Origin: Chitinophaga cymbidii
GTDB lineage: Bacteria; Bacteroidota; Bacteroidia; Chitinophagales; Chitinophagaceae
Assembly (NCBI RefSeq): GCF_007992715.1
Contig: NZ_BKAU01000001.1
Coordinates: 62,001 to 126,000 of the forward strand
Length of the DNA: 64,000 nt
Direction: 5' to 3'
The stretch's first letter is position 1, and every line of letters starts with the position of its first letter. This document shows positions 28,240 to 37,425 of this stretch, piece by piece. Under the pieces are notes generated by a model. It saw only the letters and a list, made by a program, of their open reading frames with translations. It made no database searches and was not told where the DNA came from. A program made the position numbers and the translations under genes.

Positions 28240-28291
28240 TATCAGAAAGTTAAACTTGTTATTCAAAAATTAAAGCACCGCTAGCAAATCC

Positions 28292-28323
28292 AGCCGGCGC
28301 AACGCCGGATGCCCCATCCGGCT
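28292..28323. repeat. Competing GC-rich hairpins between leuC and leuD
   Basis: CCGGCG-CAA-CGCCGG (28294-28308) and AGCCGG...CCGGCT (28292-28297 with 28318-28323) share an arm, so only one can form. There is no T-run. It may protect or process the mRNA between the two subunit genes. Confidence 0.55.
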
Positions 28324-28346
28324 GATCGGGCCGCGGCAGGGCGGTA

Positions 28347-29744
28347 TCAGATCATCGCCCTTACATCCGTAACGCTCCCCGTGATCGCTGCTGCCGCGGC
28401 GGTAAGCGGGCTTGCCAGGAAAGTACGGGCGTTCGGTCCCTGACGGCCTTCGAAGTTGCGGTTGGAAGTGGCGATGCAGTATTTTCCGGCCGGTATCTTG
28501 TCCTCATTCATCGCCAGGCAGGCGGAACACCCCGGTTGCCGGAGCTGGAAGCCCGCTTCCTCGAATATCCTGTCGATTCCCTCTTCAATGGCCTGCGCCT
28601 CTACCTGCCGGGAGCCCGGTACGATCCATACCGTCACATCCTCCGCTTTTTTCTTTCCTTTCACAAATTCCGCCACCATGCGCAGGTCCTCGATGCGGGA
28701 GTTGGTACAGCTGCCGATGAACACGTAATCCACCTTCTTGCCCAGCAGCCGGCTCCCCGGTTCGAGGTCCATATACTGCAGGGATTTGGAGAAAGACGGC
28801 TTTTCCTTTTCTTCGATCTCGTTCAGCGCGGGGATGTGCTGCGTAATGCCCATGCCCATACCGGGATTGGTGCCGTAGGTGATCTGCGGCTCTATGTCCG
28901 CCGCATCGAACGTCAGTACTTTATCAAATTCCGCGTCGGCATCCGACTGCAATGTTTGCCAGTAAGCCAGGGCTTTGTCCCAATCCTCTCCCGCGGGCGC
29001 GAACTCCCGTCCTTTTATATAAGAGAAGGTCGTTTCGTCCGGCGCGATCAGGCCGCCCCTCGCTCCCATCTCTATGCTCATGTTACAAATGGTCATGCGC
29101 GCTTCCATGCTCAGGCTGCGGATGGCCTCGCCGGCATATTCCACGAAATAGCCGGTGGCGCCGGAAGCGGAGATCTGCGAGATGATATAGAGGATGATGT
29201 CTTTCGATACCACGCCTTTTTTCAGCTGCCCCTTCACTTCTATCTTCATTTTCTTCGGGCGGTATTGCAGGATGCATTGGGTGGCAAGCACCTGCTCCAC
29301 CTCCGAGGTACCGATGCCGAAGGCGATAGCGCCGAAGGCCCCGTGGGTGGACGTGTGGCTGTCCCCGCACACGATGGTCATGCCCGGCAGGGTAATGCCC
29401 AGCTCCGGCCCTATCACGTGCACGATGCCCTGGTAGCGGTGCCCCAAACCATACAGCTCAATACCAAATTCGGTGGTGTTCTGCGTGAGCATCTCCACCT
29501 GCTTGCGGCTCAGGGCCTCCTTGATGGGGAGGTGCTGGTCGATCGTGGGAACGTTGTGGTCCGCCGTTGCCCGCGTTTTCCCCGGCCTGAATACCGGTAT
29601 GTTGCGCTTCCGCAGCCCGTCGAATGCCTGCGGACTGGTCACTTCGTGAATAAAATGCGTATTGATGTACACCGCATCCGGGAACCCTTCCCTGCTCGCC
29701 ACAATGTGGCTGTCCCAGATCTTGTCAAATAATGTTTTTCCCAT
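28347..29744 (-). CDS. leuC: 3-isopropylmalate dehydratase large subunit
   Basis: LeuC is the [4Fe-4S] subunit that isomerises 2- to 3-isopropylmalate. The 465-residue protein starts [14 protein letters not shown] and has the substrate motif [25 protein letters not shown]. The cluster cysteines are in [14 protein letters not shown] and [19 protein letters not shown]. It is the first gene of the operon and has a TAGATTTG box on its strand at 29795-29788. Length and motifs are complete. Confidence 0.97.
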   Translation of the reverse strand: MGKTLFDKIWDSHIVASREGFPDAVYINTHFIHEVTSPQAFDGLRKRNIPVFRPGKTRATADHNVPTIDQHLPIKEALSRKQVEMLTQNTTEFGIELYGLGHRYQGIVHVIGPELGITLPGMTIVCGDSHTSTHGAFGAIAFGIGTSEVEQVLATQCILQYRPKKMKIEVKGQLKKGVVSKDIILYIISQISASGATGYFVEYAGEAIRSLSMEARMTICNMSIEMGARGGLIAPDETTFSYIKGREFAPAGEDWDKALAYWQTLQSDADAEFDKVLTFDAADIEPQITYGTNPGMGMGITQHIPALNEIEEKEKPSFSKSLQYMDLEPGSRLLGKKVDYVFIGSCTNSRIEDLRMVAEFVKGKKKAEDVTVWIVPGSRQVEAQAIEEGIDRIFEEAGFQLRQPGCSACLAMNEDKIPAGKYCIATSNRNFEGRQGPNARTFLASPLTAAAAAITGSVTDVRAMI

Positions 29745-29787
29745 GCGTAATTTGCTTAATTTTGTATCCCCCGTCGATTTATACCTT

Positions 29788-29795
29788 CAAATCTA
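29788..29795 (-). promoter_or_regulatory. Candidate -7 box (TAGATTTG) for leuCDBA
   Basis: On the minus strand this matches TAnnTTTG, 44 bases before the leuC ATG. A convincing -33 TTTG was not found at the usual distance. Confidence 0.45.
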
Positions 29796-29821
29796 ATTGA
29801 CACAATTAAACCGCAGATCGT

Positions 29822-29829
29822 TAAATTTG
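29822..29829 (+). promoter_or_regulatory. Candidate promoter (TTG, 22 bases, TAAATTTG) for the 29907 gene
   Basis: TAAATTTG at 29822-29829 fits the Bacteroidota -7 box and TTG at 29797-29799 can serve as -33 element. The leader to the ATG at 29907 would be about 70 bases. It overlaps the divergent leu control region. Confidence 0.45.
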
Positions 29830-29906
29830 TCATTATTACGATTCGCAACTGGTATGTATAGCCAATAATTTATTGAGAATCAACAATTTACAATTTCACA
29901 ACAACG

Positions 29907-31460
29907 ATGCCCAACTCGCATAACGATGCACTATTCATACTGATAAAAACGCTCACAAAGGCCGAAAAACGTAATTTTCAACTGGCATTCAACCGGGATA
30001 ATACGAAAGAGGACGTACTGTTCATACAGCTGTTTCAGACGCTGGACAAAATGAAGGACTACGATGAGGAGCAGGTGCTGAAGAAGATCCCCGCCATCAA
30101 GAAACAGCAGTTAAGCAACGTAAAGGCCCATCTTTATAAACATTTACTCACCACCCTCCGGCTGTTGTACAAAACGAAAGACCCGCTGATCGATCTCCGC
30201 GAGCAGCTGGACTATGCAAGGGTACTTTACAACAAGGGGCTGTACCATCAAAGCCTCAAGATACTCGGCAAGGCCAAGGTAAGCGCCCGCGAGCAGGAGG
30301 AGGTGATGCTGTATTTCGAGATCGTGGAGTTTGAAAAGCTCATCGAAACCCGCCATATCACCCGCAGTATCGATAACCGCGCGGACGAGCTGAGCGACGA
30401 GTCCCGCACCATCAACGAGCAGCTGAACAATGTGAGCAAGCTCTCTACCCTCGCCCTCCGCATGTACGGCATGTACCTGAAGCTCGGCCATGCGCGTGAC
30501 GACAAAGACGTGCACATCCTCAAAAGCTTCTTCGATTCCAACCTGCCGGCGCAGCCGCAGCACGTGATGAGCTTTTACGAACGCAGCTATCTTTACCAGG
30601 CGTACTGCTGGTATTACTATATTTTGCAGGACTTTGTGATGTACTACCGTTACACCCAGAAGTGGGTGGACCTGTTCTCCGAATACCCTTCTCTCCGGGA
30701 TTCGGACGTAGACCTGTACATCAAGGCCTTGCACAACCTGCTCACGGCGCATTTCCACACCATGAACCATGAGAAGTTCACCGAAGTGCTCTGCGAAATG
30801 GAAAGGTTCATTACAGAAAAAGAGGAAACCCTCAATGAAAACACCCGCACCTCCGCATTTGTGTACCTCTACACCGGGAAGATCAACCGTCACTTCCTGG
30901 ACGGCACCTTCTCCGAAGGGCTGAGCCTGGTGGCCGAAGTGGAAGAAAGAATATCCGAGCACCAGCTGACGGTAGACCAGCACCGGGTACTCGTTTTCTA
31001 TTACAAGATCGCCTGCCTCTATTTTGGCAGCGGGGACAATAACAACGCCATCGTTTACCTCAACAAGATCATCCACCTGCGGATCGGCAATTTGCGGGCG
31101 GACATCCAGTGTTTTGCGCGCATCCTTCACCTGATCGCGCACTACGAGCTGGAGAACTACAGCCTGGTGGAATACCTCATCAAATCCGTCTATCATTTCA
31201 TTGCCAAGAACAAAGACCTTAGCCTGGTGATGGAAGAGATACTGAAGTTCCTGCGGAAGAACATGTACGCCCACCCGAAGGCGCTGCGCACCGCGTTCAT
31301 CGAGCTGAAAGGAAGGCTGGAACAGATCGCCCGGAGCCCCTATGAGCGACGGAGTTACCTGTACCTGGACATCGTATCATGGCTGGAAAGCAAGATCGAC
31401 GGCATACCGGTGCAGGAGGTGATCAGGAAGAAATTCCTCAACAAGGTGCCCCGCATATAA
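29907..31460 (+). CDS. Conserved helical-repeat protein of unknown function
   Basis: I do not recognise a named family for this 517-residue protein. It has no signal peptide or membrane helix and is nearly all helical, with TPR-like pairs such as QLDYARVLYNKGLYHQSLKILGKAKVSAREQEEVMLYFEIVEFEKLIE and FYYKIACLYFGSGDNNNAIVYLNKIIHLRIGN. The N-terminus (LFILIKTLTKAEKRNFQLAFNR) reads like the start of similar long cytoplasmic proteins in Bacteroidota. It would be a scaffold or protein-binding factor. It is divergent from leuC and is followed by the nrd control region, so it seems to be a single-gene unit. Confidence 0.8.
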   Translation: MPNSHNDALFILIKTLTKAEKRNFQLAFNRDNTKEDVLFIQLFQTLDKMKDYDEEQVLKKIPAIKKQQLSNVKAHLYKHLLTTLRLLYKTKDPLIDLREQLDYARVLYNKGLYHQSLKILGKAKVSAREQEEVMLYFEIVEFEKLIETRHITRSIDNRADELSDESRTINEQLNNVSKLSTLALRMYGMYLKLGHARDDKDVHILKSFFDSNLPAQPQHVMSFYERSYLYQAYCWYYYILQDFVMYYRYTQKWVDLFSEYPSLRDSDVDLYIKALHNLLTAHFHTMNHEKFTEVLCEMERFITEKEETLNENTRTSAFVYLYTGKINRHFLDGTFSEGLSLVAEVEERISEHQLTVDQHRVLVFYYKIACLYFGSGDNNNAIVYLNKIIHLRIGNLRADIQCFARILHLIAHYELENYSLVEYLIKSVYHFIAKNKDLSLVMEEILKFLRKNMYAHPKALRTAFIELKGRLEQIARSPYERRSYLYLDIVSWLESKIDGIPVQEVIRKKFLNKVPRI

Positions 31461-31560
31461 TCATGCCAGTTTTTTGACACATTTAATATAAATTTCATAC
31501 CTCCGGCGTGCAAAAAGCTGTGCAAAAGTCCGTATGTCCCACCCCTGCTATATCTGAAAT

Positions 31561-31593
31561 TTACCCACATTCTTTATCCACACCTGTGGGGAA
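31561..31593. promoter_or_regulatory. Cluster of three DnaA-box-like 9-mers upstream of nrdBA
   Basis: TTATCCACA at 31574-31582 is a perfect match to the classic DnaA box TTATNCACA. TTACCCACA at 31561-31569 is one base off, and TTCCCCACA on the opposite strand (31593-31585) is two off. The three lie within 33 bases, just upstream of the nrd -7 box. DnaA boxes control nrdAB in Escherichia coli; the role here is inferred. Confidence 0.55.
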
Positions 31594-31622
31594 CTTACAT
31601 TTTTTTCGCCTGACGTGATCGT

Positions 31623-31630
31623 TACATTTG
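31623..31630 (+). promoter_or_regulatory. -7 box (TACATTTG) of the nrdBA promoter
   Basis: TACATTTG fits TAnnTTTG and lies about 19 bases before the 5' end of the cobalamin aptamer, the right place for transcription to begin just ahead of it. A T-run at 31600-31606 takes the place of a clear -33 TTTG. Confidence 0.6.
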
Positions 31631-31648
31631 CATCAAGTTCTTGACTCC

Positions 31649-31836
31649 GTTGTTCTGGCTTCTTTTCCGATGTAAACGGAATATGAATTAATAGGGAATC
31701 GTGTGGAATTCACGAGCAGACGCGCTACTGTGATCCCCTATCTTTTAAGATGCCGGACTCTTCTAACGCCACTGCTCCTCCGGGAGCGGGAAGGCCCGCC
31801 CGGCAAGGGAAAGCCAGGAGACCTGCCAGCAACAAC
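31649..31836 (+). promoter_or_regulatory. Cobalamin (B12) riboswitch
   Basis: The aptamer core is clear: AATAGGGAA at 31690-31698, the CGCGCTACTGTGA segment at 31721-31733, GGGAAGGCCCGCC-type stem near 31786, and the B12 box GCCAGGAGACCTGCC at 31813-31827. The closing stem pairs TTGTTCTGGC (31650-31659) with GCCAGCAACAA (31826-31836). It precedes a B12-independent ribonucleotide reductase operon, an arrangement known from other bacteria where adenosylcobalamin shuts off the B12-independent enzyme. Confidence 0.9.
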
Positions 31837-31984
31837 GTAACTGTCAAAACCTTCGCGACTAAGGTTATGGCGAAAGTGACCCTCACCGTATCACTCATGG
31901 AAAAGTAATCTTCCGTCCGACCGCGTCCCCGACATTGTGAACTAATGGATGGTTCCATCCTGCTAACCATATAAAAACTTTTGT
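31837..31984 (+). other. Expression platform between B12 aptamer and nrdB
   Basis: CCTT/AAGG (31850-31864) may be the hairpin that kisses the aptamer. Two mutually exclusive hairpins lie before the start: GGATG-GTTC-CATCC (31947-31960) and ATGGTT...AACCAT (31949-31970). No T-run follows either, so control of translation is more likely than termination. Confidence 0.5.
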
Positions 31985-32959
31985 ATGAGTAACGAGAATG
32001 AGATTTTATTAAAGGAGAACAAAGACAGGTTCGTGCTGCTGCCGATCAATTACCCCAAGCTGTGGGAACATTACAAAAGGCATGAAGCGAGCTTCTGGAC
32101 GGCGGAAGAGATCGACCTTTCCGGCGACCTGAAAGACTGGGCCGGCATGACGGACGGCGAGCGTCACTTCATTTCGCATGTACTGGCGTTTTTTGCGGCC
32201 TCCGATGGCATCGTGAACGAGAACCTGGCGGTGAACTTCATGAGCGAAGTGCAGATACCCGAAGCGCGCTGCTTCTATGGTTTCCAGATCATGATGGAGA
32301 ACATTCACTCCGAAACCTACGCCCTGCTGATCGACACCTACGTAAAAGACCCCGCCGAGAAAGATCGCCTGTTCCACGCCATTGAAACAGTGCCGGCCGT
32401 GAAAAAGAAAGCGGAATGGGCTTTACGCTGGATCGAGAACGGCACCTTCGCGCAACGTCTTGTAGCATTTGCGGCGGTGGAAGGCATCTTCTTCAGCGGC
32501 AGCTTCTGCTCTATCTTCTGGCTGAAAAAACGCGGCCTCATGCCCGGCCTCACCTTCTCTAACGAGCTGATCAGCCGCGATGAGGGCCTGCATTGCGAAT
32601 TTGCCTGCGAACTGTACCGCATGCTCAACGGCAAGCTCTCCGAAACAGAAGTGCACGAGATCATCACAGACGCCGTGAAGATCGAAAAGGAATTTATCAC
32701 GGACGCGCTGCCCGCCGCACTGATAGGCATGAACAGCGAACTGATGAAACAGTATATCGAGTTCGTGGCGGACAGATGGATATCCGAACTGGGTTACAAG
32801 AAAGTATACAACGCCGCCAACCCCTTCGATTTCATGGAAATGATCTCCCTGCAGGGCAAGACCAACTTCTTCGAAAAACGTGTGGGCGATTACCAGAAAG
32901 CAGGCGTCATGGGCAACAAGGAAGGCAGCAACACCTTCAGCCTCGACGAAGATTTTTAA
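31985..32959 (+). CDS. nrdB: Class I ribonucleotide reductase, radical-bearing beta subunit
   Basis: NrdB makes and holds the stable radical that starts reduction of ribonucleotides. The 324-residue protein is close in style to eukaryotic R2 ([44 protein letters not shown]). All di-iron ligands are visible: Asp44, Glu105, His108, Glu166, Glu200 and His203, and Tyr112 is in place as the tyrosyl radical, so it looks like a normal tyrosyl-radical, oxygen-dependent enzyme. The C-terminal tail NTFSLDEDF is the usual docking peptide for NrdA. It is preceded by the B12 riboswitch and followed after 62 bases by nrdA. Confidence 0.96.
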   Translation: MSNENEILLKENKDRFVLLPINYPKLWEHYKRHEASFWTAEEIDLSGDLKDWAGMTDGERHFISHVLAFFAASDGIVNENLAVNFMSEVQIPEARCFYGFQIMMENIHSETYALLIDTYVKDPAEKDRLFHAIETVPAVKKKAEWALRWIENGTFAQRLVAFAAVEGIFFSGSFCSIFWLKKRGLMPGLTFSNELISRDEGLHCEFACELYRMLNGKLSETEVHEIITDAVKIEKEFITDALPAALIGMNSELMKQYIEFVADRWISELGYKKVYNAANPFDFMEMISLQGKTNFFEKRVGDYQKAGVMGNKEGSNTFSLDEDF

Positions 32960-33021
32960 CGATAACGGATAATACAAATACACCTCCATATATTTCATCA
33001 CCCATTTAAATTCAACACACT

Positions 33022-35397
33022 ATGTTCGTTATAAAAAGAGACGGAAGAAAGGAATCTGTCAAATTTGACAAGATCACGGCAAGGGTAGAGAAACTGTGTT
33101 ATGGCCTGGCGCCTGATTATGTGGACTCAATAGATGTAGCGAAGAAAGTGATCCAGGGACTGTACGACGGCGTGACCACCACCGAGCTGGACAACCTGGC
33201 TGCGGAAACCGCCGCGTCCCTCACCACCAAACATCCTGACTATGCACAGCTGGCTTCCCGCATCGCGGTGAGCAACCTGCACAAGAATACCGTGAAGTCG
33301 TTTTCCAAAACGATGAAGAAGCTGTATGAATACATCGATCCGAAAACCGGCAAACCCGCCGGCCTGCTGAGCGATGAAATATGGGATATCATCCGCAAGA
33401 ACGCGGACATCCTGGATTCTACCATCATCTACGACCGCGACTTCGCATTCGATTACTTCGGCTTCAAAACGCTGGAACGCTCTTACCTCCTGAAAGTGGA
33501 CGGCAAGATCGCCGAACGCCCGCAGCATATGTTCATGCGCGTGGCCGTAGGCATCCACAAGGAAGATATCGACTCCGCCATCAAAACATACAACCTGATG
33601 AGCGAGCGCTGGTTCACGCATGCCACGCCTACCCTCTTCAACGCGGGTACGCCGAAGCCGCAGATGAGCAGCTGCTTCCTCCTCACCATGCAGGGCGACA
33701 GCATCGACGGCATCTACGATACCCTGAAGCAGACCGCGAAGATCTCCCAGAGCGCAGGCGGCATTGGCCTGAGCATTCATAATATCCGTGCAACCGGTTC
33801 CTACATCAGCGGCACCAACGGCACATCCAACGGCATCATCCCCATGCTGCGCGTGTTCAACGACACGGCGCGTTATGTGGACCAGGGCGGCGGCAAACGC
33901 AAAGGCGCTTTCGCCATCTACCTGGAGCCCTGGCACGCCGATGTGTTCGAATTCCTGGACCTCCGCAAGAACCACGGCAAGGAAGAACTTCGCGCCCGCG
34001 ACCTGTTCTACGCCCTCTGGATGCCGGACCTGTTCATGAAGCGCGTGGAAGCCAACGGCGAATGGAGCCTGTTCTGTCCGCATGAAGCACCCGGACTGGC
34101 CGACTGCTGGGGTGAAGAATTTGAAAAGCTGTATGAGCAATACGAAAAGGAAAACCGCGCCCGCAAAACCGTGAAGGCGCAGGACCTCTGGTTCGCCATC
34201 CTGGACGCGCAGATCGAAACCGGTACGCCGTACCTGCTGTACAAGGATTCCGCCAACCGCAAATCCAACCAGCAGAACCTCGGCACCATCAAAAGTTCCA
34301 ACCTCTGCACAGAGATCATTGAATATACCTCTCCCGAAGAAGTGGCCGTATGTAACCTCGCGTCACTGGCGCTGCCCCGCTTCGTGATCGACGGTAAATT
34401 CGATCATCAGAAACTCTACGAGGTAACCTACCAGGCTACGCTCAACCTGAACAAGATCATTGACGAGAACTACTACCCGGTAGAAGAAGCCCGCCGCTCC
34501 AACCTGCGCCACCGCCCGATCGGCCTCGGCGTACAGGGCCTGGCCGATGCGTTCTTCCTGCTGCGTTATCCATTCGAAAGCGAACAGGCGCAGACCCTGA
34601 ACAAGGAGATCTTCGAAACGATCTACTTCGCTTCCCTGACCGCTTCCAAAGACCTCGCGAAGAAAGACGGGTACTACGAGTCATACCCCGGTTCTCCCGC
34701 TTCCAAAGGCATCCTGCAATATGATATGTGGGGCGTAACGCCGTCAGAGCGCTGGGACTGGACAGGACTGAAAGGCGAGATCAAAGAGCACGGCATCCGC
34801 AACTCCCTGCTGCTGGCGCCGATGCCCACCGCATCTACTTCCCAGATCCTCGGCAACAACGAATGCTTTGAGCCGTACACCTCCAACATCTACACCCGCC
34901 GCGTACTGAGCGGTGAGTTCGTGGTGGTGAACAAGCACCTGCTGAAAGACCTCGTGGAGCTGGGCCTGTGGGACAATGACATGAAGAACAAGATCATCGC
35001 CGCCAACGGCTCCATCCAGCAGATACCGGAAATTCCTTCCAACATCAAGGAACTCTACAAAACTGTGTGGGAGATCAAGCAGCGCACGATCATCGATATG
35101 GCGGCAGACCGCGGCGCGTACATCTGCCAGTCACAGTCACTCAACCTGTTCGTGGACACGCCGTCCGCTTCCAAACTTACTTCCATGCACTTCTACGCCT
35201 GGAAGAAAGGGCTGAAGACCGGCATGTACTACCTGCGTACACAGGCAGCGACCCAGGCCGTTCAGTTCACCGTGGAAAAACAGGGCGGGCAGAACATGGT
35301 GCCGGTGGTAGCTCCCGCGGAAGGCACGCTGGAACTTGCGGTTCCGGAAGGCGCCGTGTGCACCATGGAAGAAGGTTGTGTAACCTGCAGCGCATAA
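33022..35397 (+). CDS. nrdA: Class I ribonucleotide reductase, catalytic alpha subunit
   Basis: NrdA reduces ribonucleoside diphosphates to deoxy forms. The 791-residue protein starts with an ATP-cone domain ([25 protein letters not shown], residues 1-95), which gives dATP on/off control. The barrel holds the active-site cysteines in [20 protein letters not shown] and [13 protein letters not shown], and the radical-path motif [26 protein letters not shown]. The C-terminal tail [12 protein letters not shown] carries the cysteine pair reduced by thioredoxin. It shares the nrdB leader with its B12 riboswitch and is followed by a terminator. Confidence 0.97.
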   Translation: MFVIKRDGRKESVKFDKITARVEKLCYGLAPDYVDSIDVAKKVIQGLYDGVTTTELDNLAAETAASLTTKHPDYAQLASRIAVSNLHKNTVKSFSKTMKKLYEYIDPKTGKPAGLLSDEIWDIIRKNADILDSTIIYDRDFAFDYFGFKTLERSYLLKVDGKIAERPQHMFMRVAVGIHKEDIDSAIKTYNLMSERWFTHATPTLFNAGTPKPQMSSCFLLTMQGDSIDGIYDTLKQTAKISQSAGGIGLSIHNIRATGSYISGTNGTSNGIIPMLRVFNDTARYVDQGGGKRKGAFAIYLEPWHADVFEFLDLRKNHGKEELRARDLFYALWMPDLFMKRVEANGEWSLFCPHEAPGLADCWGEEFEKLYEQYEKENRARKTVKAQDLWFAILDAQIETGTPYLLYKDSANRKSNQQNLGTIKSSNLCTEIIEYTSPEEVAVCNLASLALPRFVIDGKFDHQKLYEVTYQATLNLNKIIDENYYPVEEARRSNLRHRPIGLGVQGLADAFFLLRYPFESEQAQTLNKEIFETIYFASLTASKDLAKKDGYYESYPGSPASKGILQYDMWGVTPSERWDWTGLKGEIKEHGIRNSLLLAPMPTASTSQILGNNECFEPYTSNIYTRRVLSGEFVVVNKHLLKDLVELGLWDNDMKNKIIAANGSIQQIPEIPSNIKELYKTVWEIKQRTIIDMAADRGAYICQSQSLNLFVDTPSASKLTSMHFYAWKKGLKTGMYYLRTQAATQAVQFTVEKQGGQNMVPVVAPAEGTLELAVPEGAVCTMEEGCVTCSA

Positions 35398-35417
35398 TTG
35401 TCAGCTTTAGATACAGG

Positions 35418-35453
35418 AAGGCCTGGGCGGATATTACGCTCAGGCCTTTTTCG
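35418..35453 (+). terminator. Terminator of nrdBA
   Basis: Stem AAGGCCTGGGCG with CGCTCAGGCCTT (one wobble pair), 7-base loop, then a T-run, 20 bases after the nrdA stop. Confidence 0.9.
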
Positions 35454-35479
35454 TTGATGGCTGGTTAATGTCGTTGACC

Positions 35480-36073
35480 TTATTTCAACCCCAGCTGGTA
35501 GATCAGCTGCGGGAAGTTGGCGATATTATTCCGGTGCAGCATCCGGCGGCGGTGCGTTTTTACCGTTTCTTCACTGATGAACAGTCTTTTGGCGATCTGT
35601 TTGGAAGAAAGGCCCTGCGCCACCAGCTGCACCACTTCCATCTCCCGGTCGCTCAGCTGCACTTTTCCGCTCACCGGCGCGCCCGCTGACCCTTTGTAAT
35701 AGAATTTGTGGAAAGCCATCTGTACGGCCACCAGGAGCTGTGCGTCACTGAAAGGTTTTACCACGTACATCACGGGTTCCGCTGTGGCCGCGGCCTGTAT
35801 GGTGGCGGCGTCCGTATAGGCGGTGAGGAAGATGACCTCGCACTGGTACAGCCTCTTCAGCTGCTTTGCCAGTTCCAGGCCATTGATCGGCCCTTTGATG
35901 TTGATGTCGCAGATCACCACATGCGGCCGCTTTTCTTCGCAAAGGTCCAGCGCGCCCGCTGCGGTAGGCGATATGCCCGCTATTTCATAATCCTCCTGTA
36001 TCAGCAATTCTGCAATGCTCTCGGCTGTGATCAGCTCGTCCTCCACGATCAGGATCGTTGCGTTTGTGCTCAT
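35480..36073 (-). CDS. Response regulator, REC plus LuxR-type DNA-binding domain
   Basis: This 197-residue two-component regulator has a receiver domain (residues 5-120) with phosphoacceptor Asp56 in VVICDINIKGP, acidic pocket Glu11/Asp12, Thr84 and Lys106. A LuxR/NarL helix-turn-helix follows (LSDREMEVVQLVAQGLSSKQIAKRLFISEETVKTHRRRML, about 143-182). Its ATG lies one base after the stop of the sensor kinase gene, so the two are a cognate pair. It converges on nrdA. Targets are not visible. Confidence 0.92.
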   Translation of the reverse strand: MSTNATILIVEDELITAESIAELLIQEDYEIAGISPTAAGALDLCEEKRPHVVICDINIKGPINGLELAKQLKRLYQCEVIFLTAYTDAATIQAAATAEPVMYVVKPFSDAQLLVAVQMAFHKFYYKGSAGAPVSGKVQLSDREMEVVQLVAQGLSSKQIAKRLFISEETVKTHRRRMLHRNNIANFPQLIYQLGLK

Positions 36074-36074
36074 G

Positions 36075-37322
36075 TTATGTTATTACGATGCGAAATATAG
36101 TCCCCTTGTTATGCTCAACATGGAGTTGGGCATTTAATTGCAGTACCAGGGTGCGGACCAGCTTCATGCCGAAGGAACCGGGTTTCTGCAGGTCGTCCAT
36201 GTCTTGCAGTCCCCTGCCGTTATCGGCTACCTGCAGTTCCAGTCCGTGACCGCGCTGTATCAGCGTGATCCTCACCTGTGGCTGTTCAATACCGGAAAAA
36301 GCATGCTTGAATGCATTGCTCACCAGTTCATTCACGATCAGCCCCAGCGGAATGGCCCTGTCGATATCCAGCAGGTCCTGCTGCAGCTGCACGTCTATTT
36401 TGATGACCTCGCTGCCATATCCGAAGCTGCCGGCCAGGGAACCCGCCAGTGAAGCCAGGTATTGCCCGATCTCCACGGCAGACACGTCCTCGTTCTGGTA
36501 CAGCCCTTTGTGGATCAGCGCCATCGCCTCGATGCGGGTTCTGCTGGCTTCCAGCGAAGCCCTGGCGGCGTCATCCTCCATGCGGTTATACTGCAATGCC
36601 AGCAGGCTGGAAATAACCTGCAGGTTGTTCTTTACGCGGTGATGCAGCTCTTTCAGGATGATCTGTATCCGTTCATGCCGGTCGTTCGCCAGCGCCACGG
36701 ACTGTTCCAGTTCGGCTTTCAGCAGCAGCAGGTCTTCGTTCTGCCTGCGCACCTGGTTCCTTTCGCGGATGTAGCTGCGCCGGAAAACAACGATCACAAC
36801 GGTAATGAAGAATACCGTGTACAGGATACCGATACCATGGTCCAGCAGCCGCTCCACACGCGAGTGGTAAGGCACCACCCAGTCCGGGTGCAGGTATTCC
36901 AGTACCAGCAGGATGAAAATAATGGCATACAGTATACCGAACAGCAGCCACAGCTGAAAACGCGGCGGTATGACCATCTGCATGATGGTCAGCAGCATAA
37001 CGATGAGGTAGATGATCGTACCGAATGACCCACCGTTTGAAAAATAAAGGAAGCACATTATTACAGCAGCCACACAGGCATACCATATTACCAGTCCGGG
37101 TGTAAAAACCCCTTTGACTCTCGTCTGGTAATAAACAATGATGGAAGCGGTACCCCCTATATAGCCCGGCCATATGGTATAAGCGTTCAAACCGATCAGG
37201 TAATTACCTGTAGAGGCCAAAAAAGCAAATAAGGTGATAACGAAACTGGTACTGTTGAAAACCTGGTGCTCAAGCGTAAATGCATGCTTACTGCCCGAAA
37301 TTGCCGAAAGCAATTTTCTCAT
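36075..37322 (-). CDS. Membrane sensor histidine kinase, HisKA_2 family
   Basis: This 415-residue kinase has an N-terminal membrane part of about six to seven helices (residues 25-190) with little outside domain, then a short coiled coil (RNQVRRQNEDLLLLKAELEQSVALANDRHERIQ), the HisKA_2 motif ELHHRVKNNLQVISSLLALQYNRM with the phospho-His near residue 229, and a HATPase domain (LGLIVNELVSNAFKHAF, VADNGRGLQ, GSFGMKLV). The signal is probably sensed in or at the membrane. The paired response regulator follows directly. No gene next to it reveals the stimulus. Confidence 0.9.
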   Translation of the reverse strand: MRKLLSAISGSKHAFTLEHQVFNSTSFVITLFAFLASTGNYLIGLNAYTIWPGYIGGTASIIVYYQTRVKGVFTPGLVIWYACVAAVIMCFLYFSNGGSFGTIIYLIVMLLTIMQMVIPPRFQLWLLFGILYAIIFILLVLEYLHPDWVVPYHSRVERLLDHGIGILYTVFFITVVIVVFRRSYIRERNQVRRQNEDLLLLKAELEQSVALANDRHERIQIILKELHHRVKNNLQVISSLLALQYNRMEDDAARASLEASRTRIEAMALIHKGLYQNEDVSAVEIGQYLASLAGSLAGSFGYGSEVIKIDVQLQQDLLDIDRAIPLGLIVNELVSNAFKHAFSGIEQPQVRITLIQRGHGLELQVADNGRGLQDMDDLQKPGSFGMKLVRTLVLQLNAQLHVEHNKGTIFRIVIT

Positions 37323-37425
37323 ATATCTTATACAATGTATAGGAATTCTATCCGAACCTAAAGATATACAATTAATTAGGATTCCAGATCAACCGGGGCA
37401 GAATTGACACGTTTGTTGGAGAACG

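Larger units (their letters stand above)
31461..31984. other. 524-base leader and control region of nrdBA
   Basis: There is no coding sequence here. In order it holds DnaA-box-like sites (31561-31593), a -7 box (31623-31630), a cobalamin aptamer (31649-31836) and an expression platform (31837-31984). In the first 100 bases nothing was recognised. Confidence 0.8.

Noticed and set aside
28536-29732. Long plus-strand open frame across leuC
   Set aside because: Antisense of leuC, caused by high GC at third positions; no start context or motif.
30144-31274. Minus-strand open frame of 376 codons
   Set aside because: Antisense of the helical-repeat gene, with Val/His-rich text typical of shadow frames.
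31561-31593. Possible chromosome origin because of clustered DnaA-like boxes
   Set aside because: Only three sites, no AT-rich unwinding stretch of usual form and no dnaA/dnaN/gidA genes nearby; nrd control is simpler.
33127-34140. Minus-strand open frame of 337 codons across nrdA
   Set aside because: nrdA has every catalytic motif on the plus strand; this is its shadow.
37323-37425. TATAC-AAT-GTATA inverted repeat upstream of the sensor kinase
   Set aside because: Five-base arms in AT-rich DNA are too short to support an operator.
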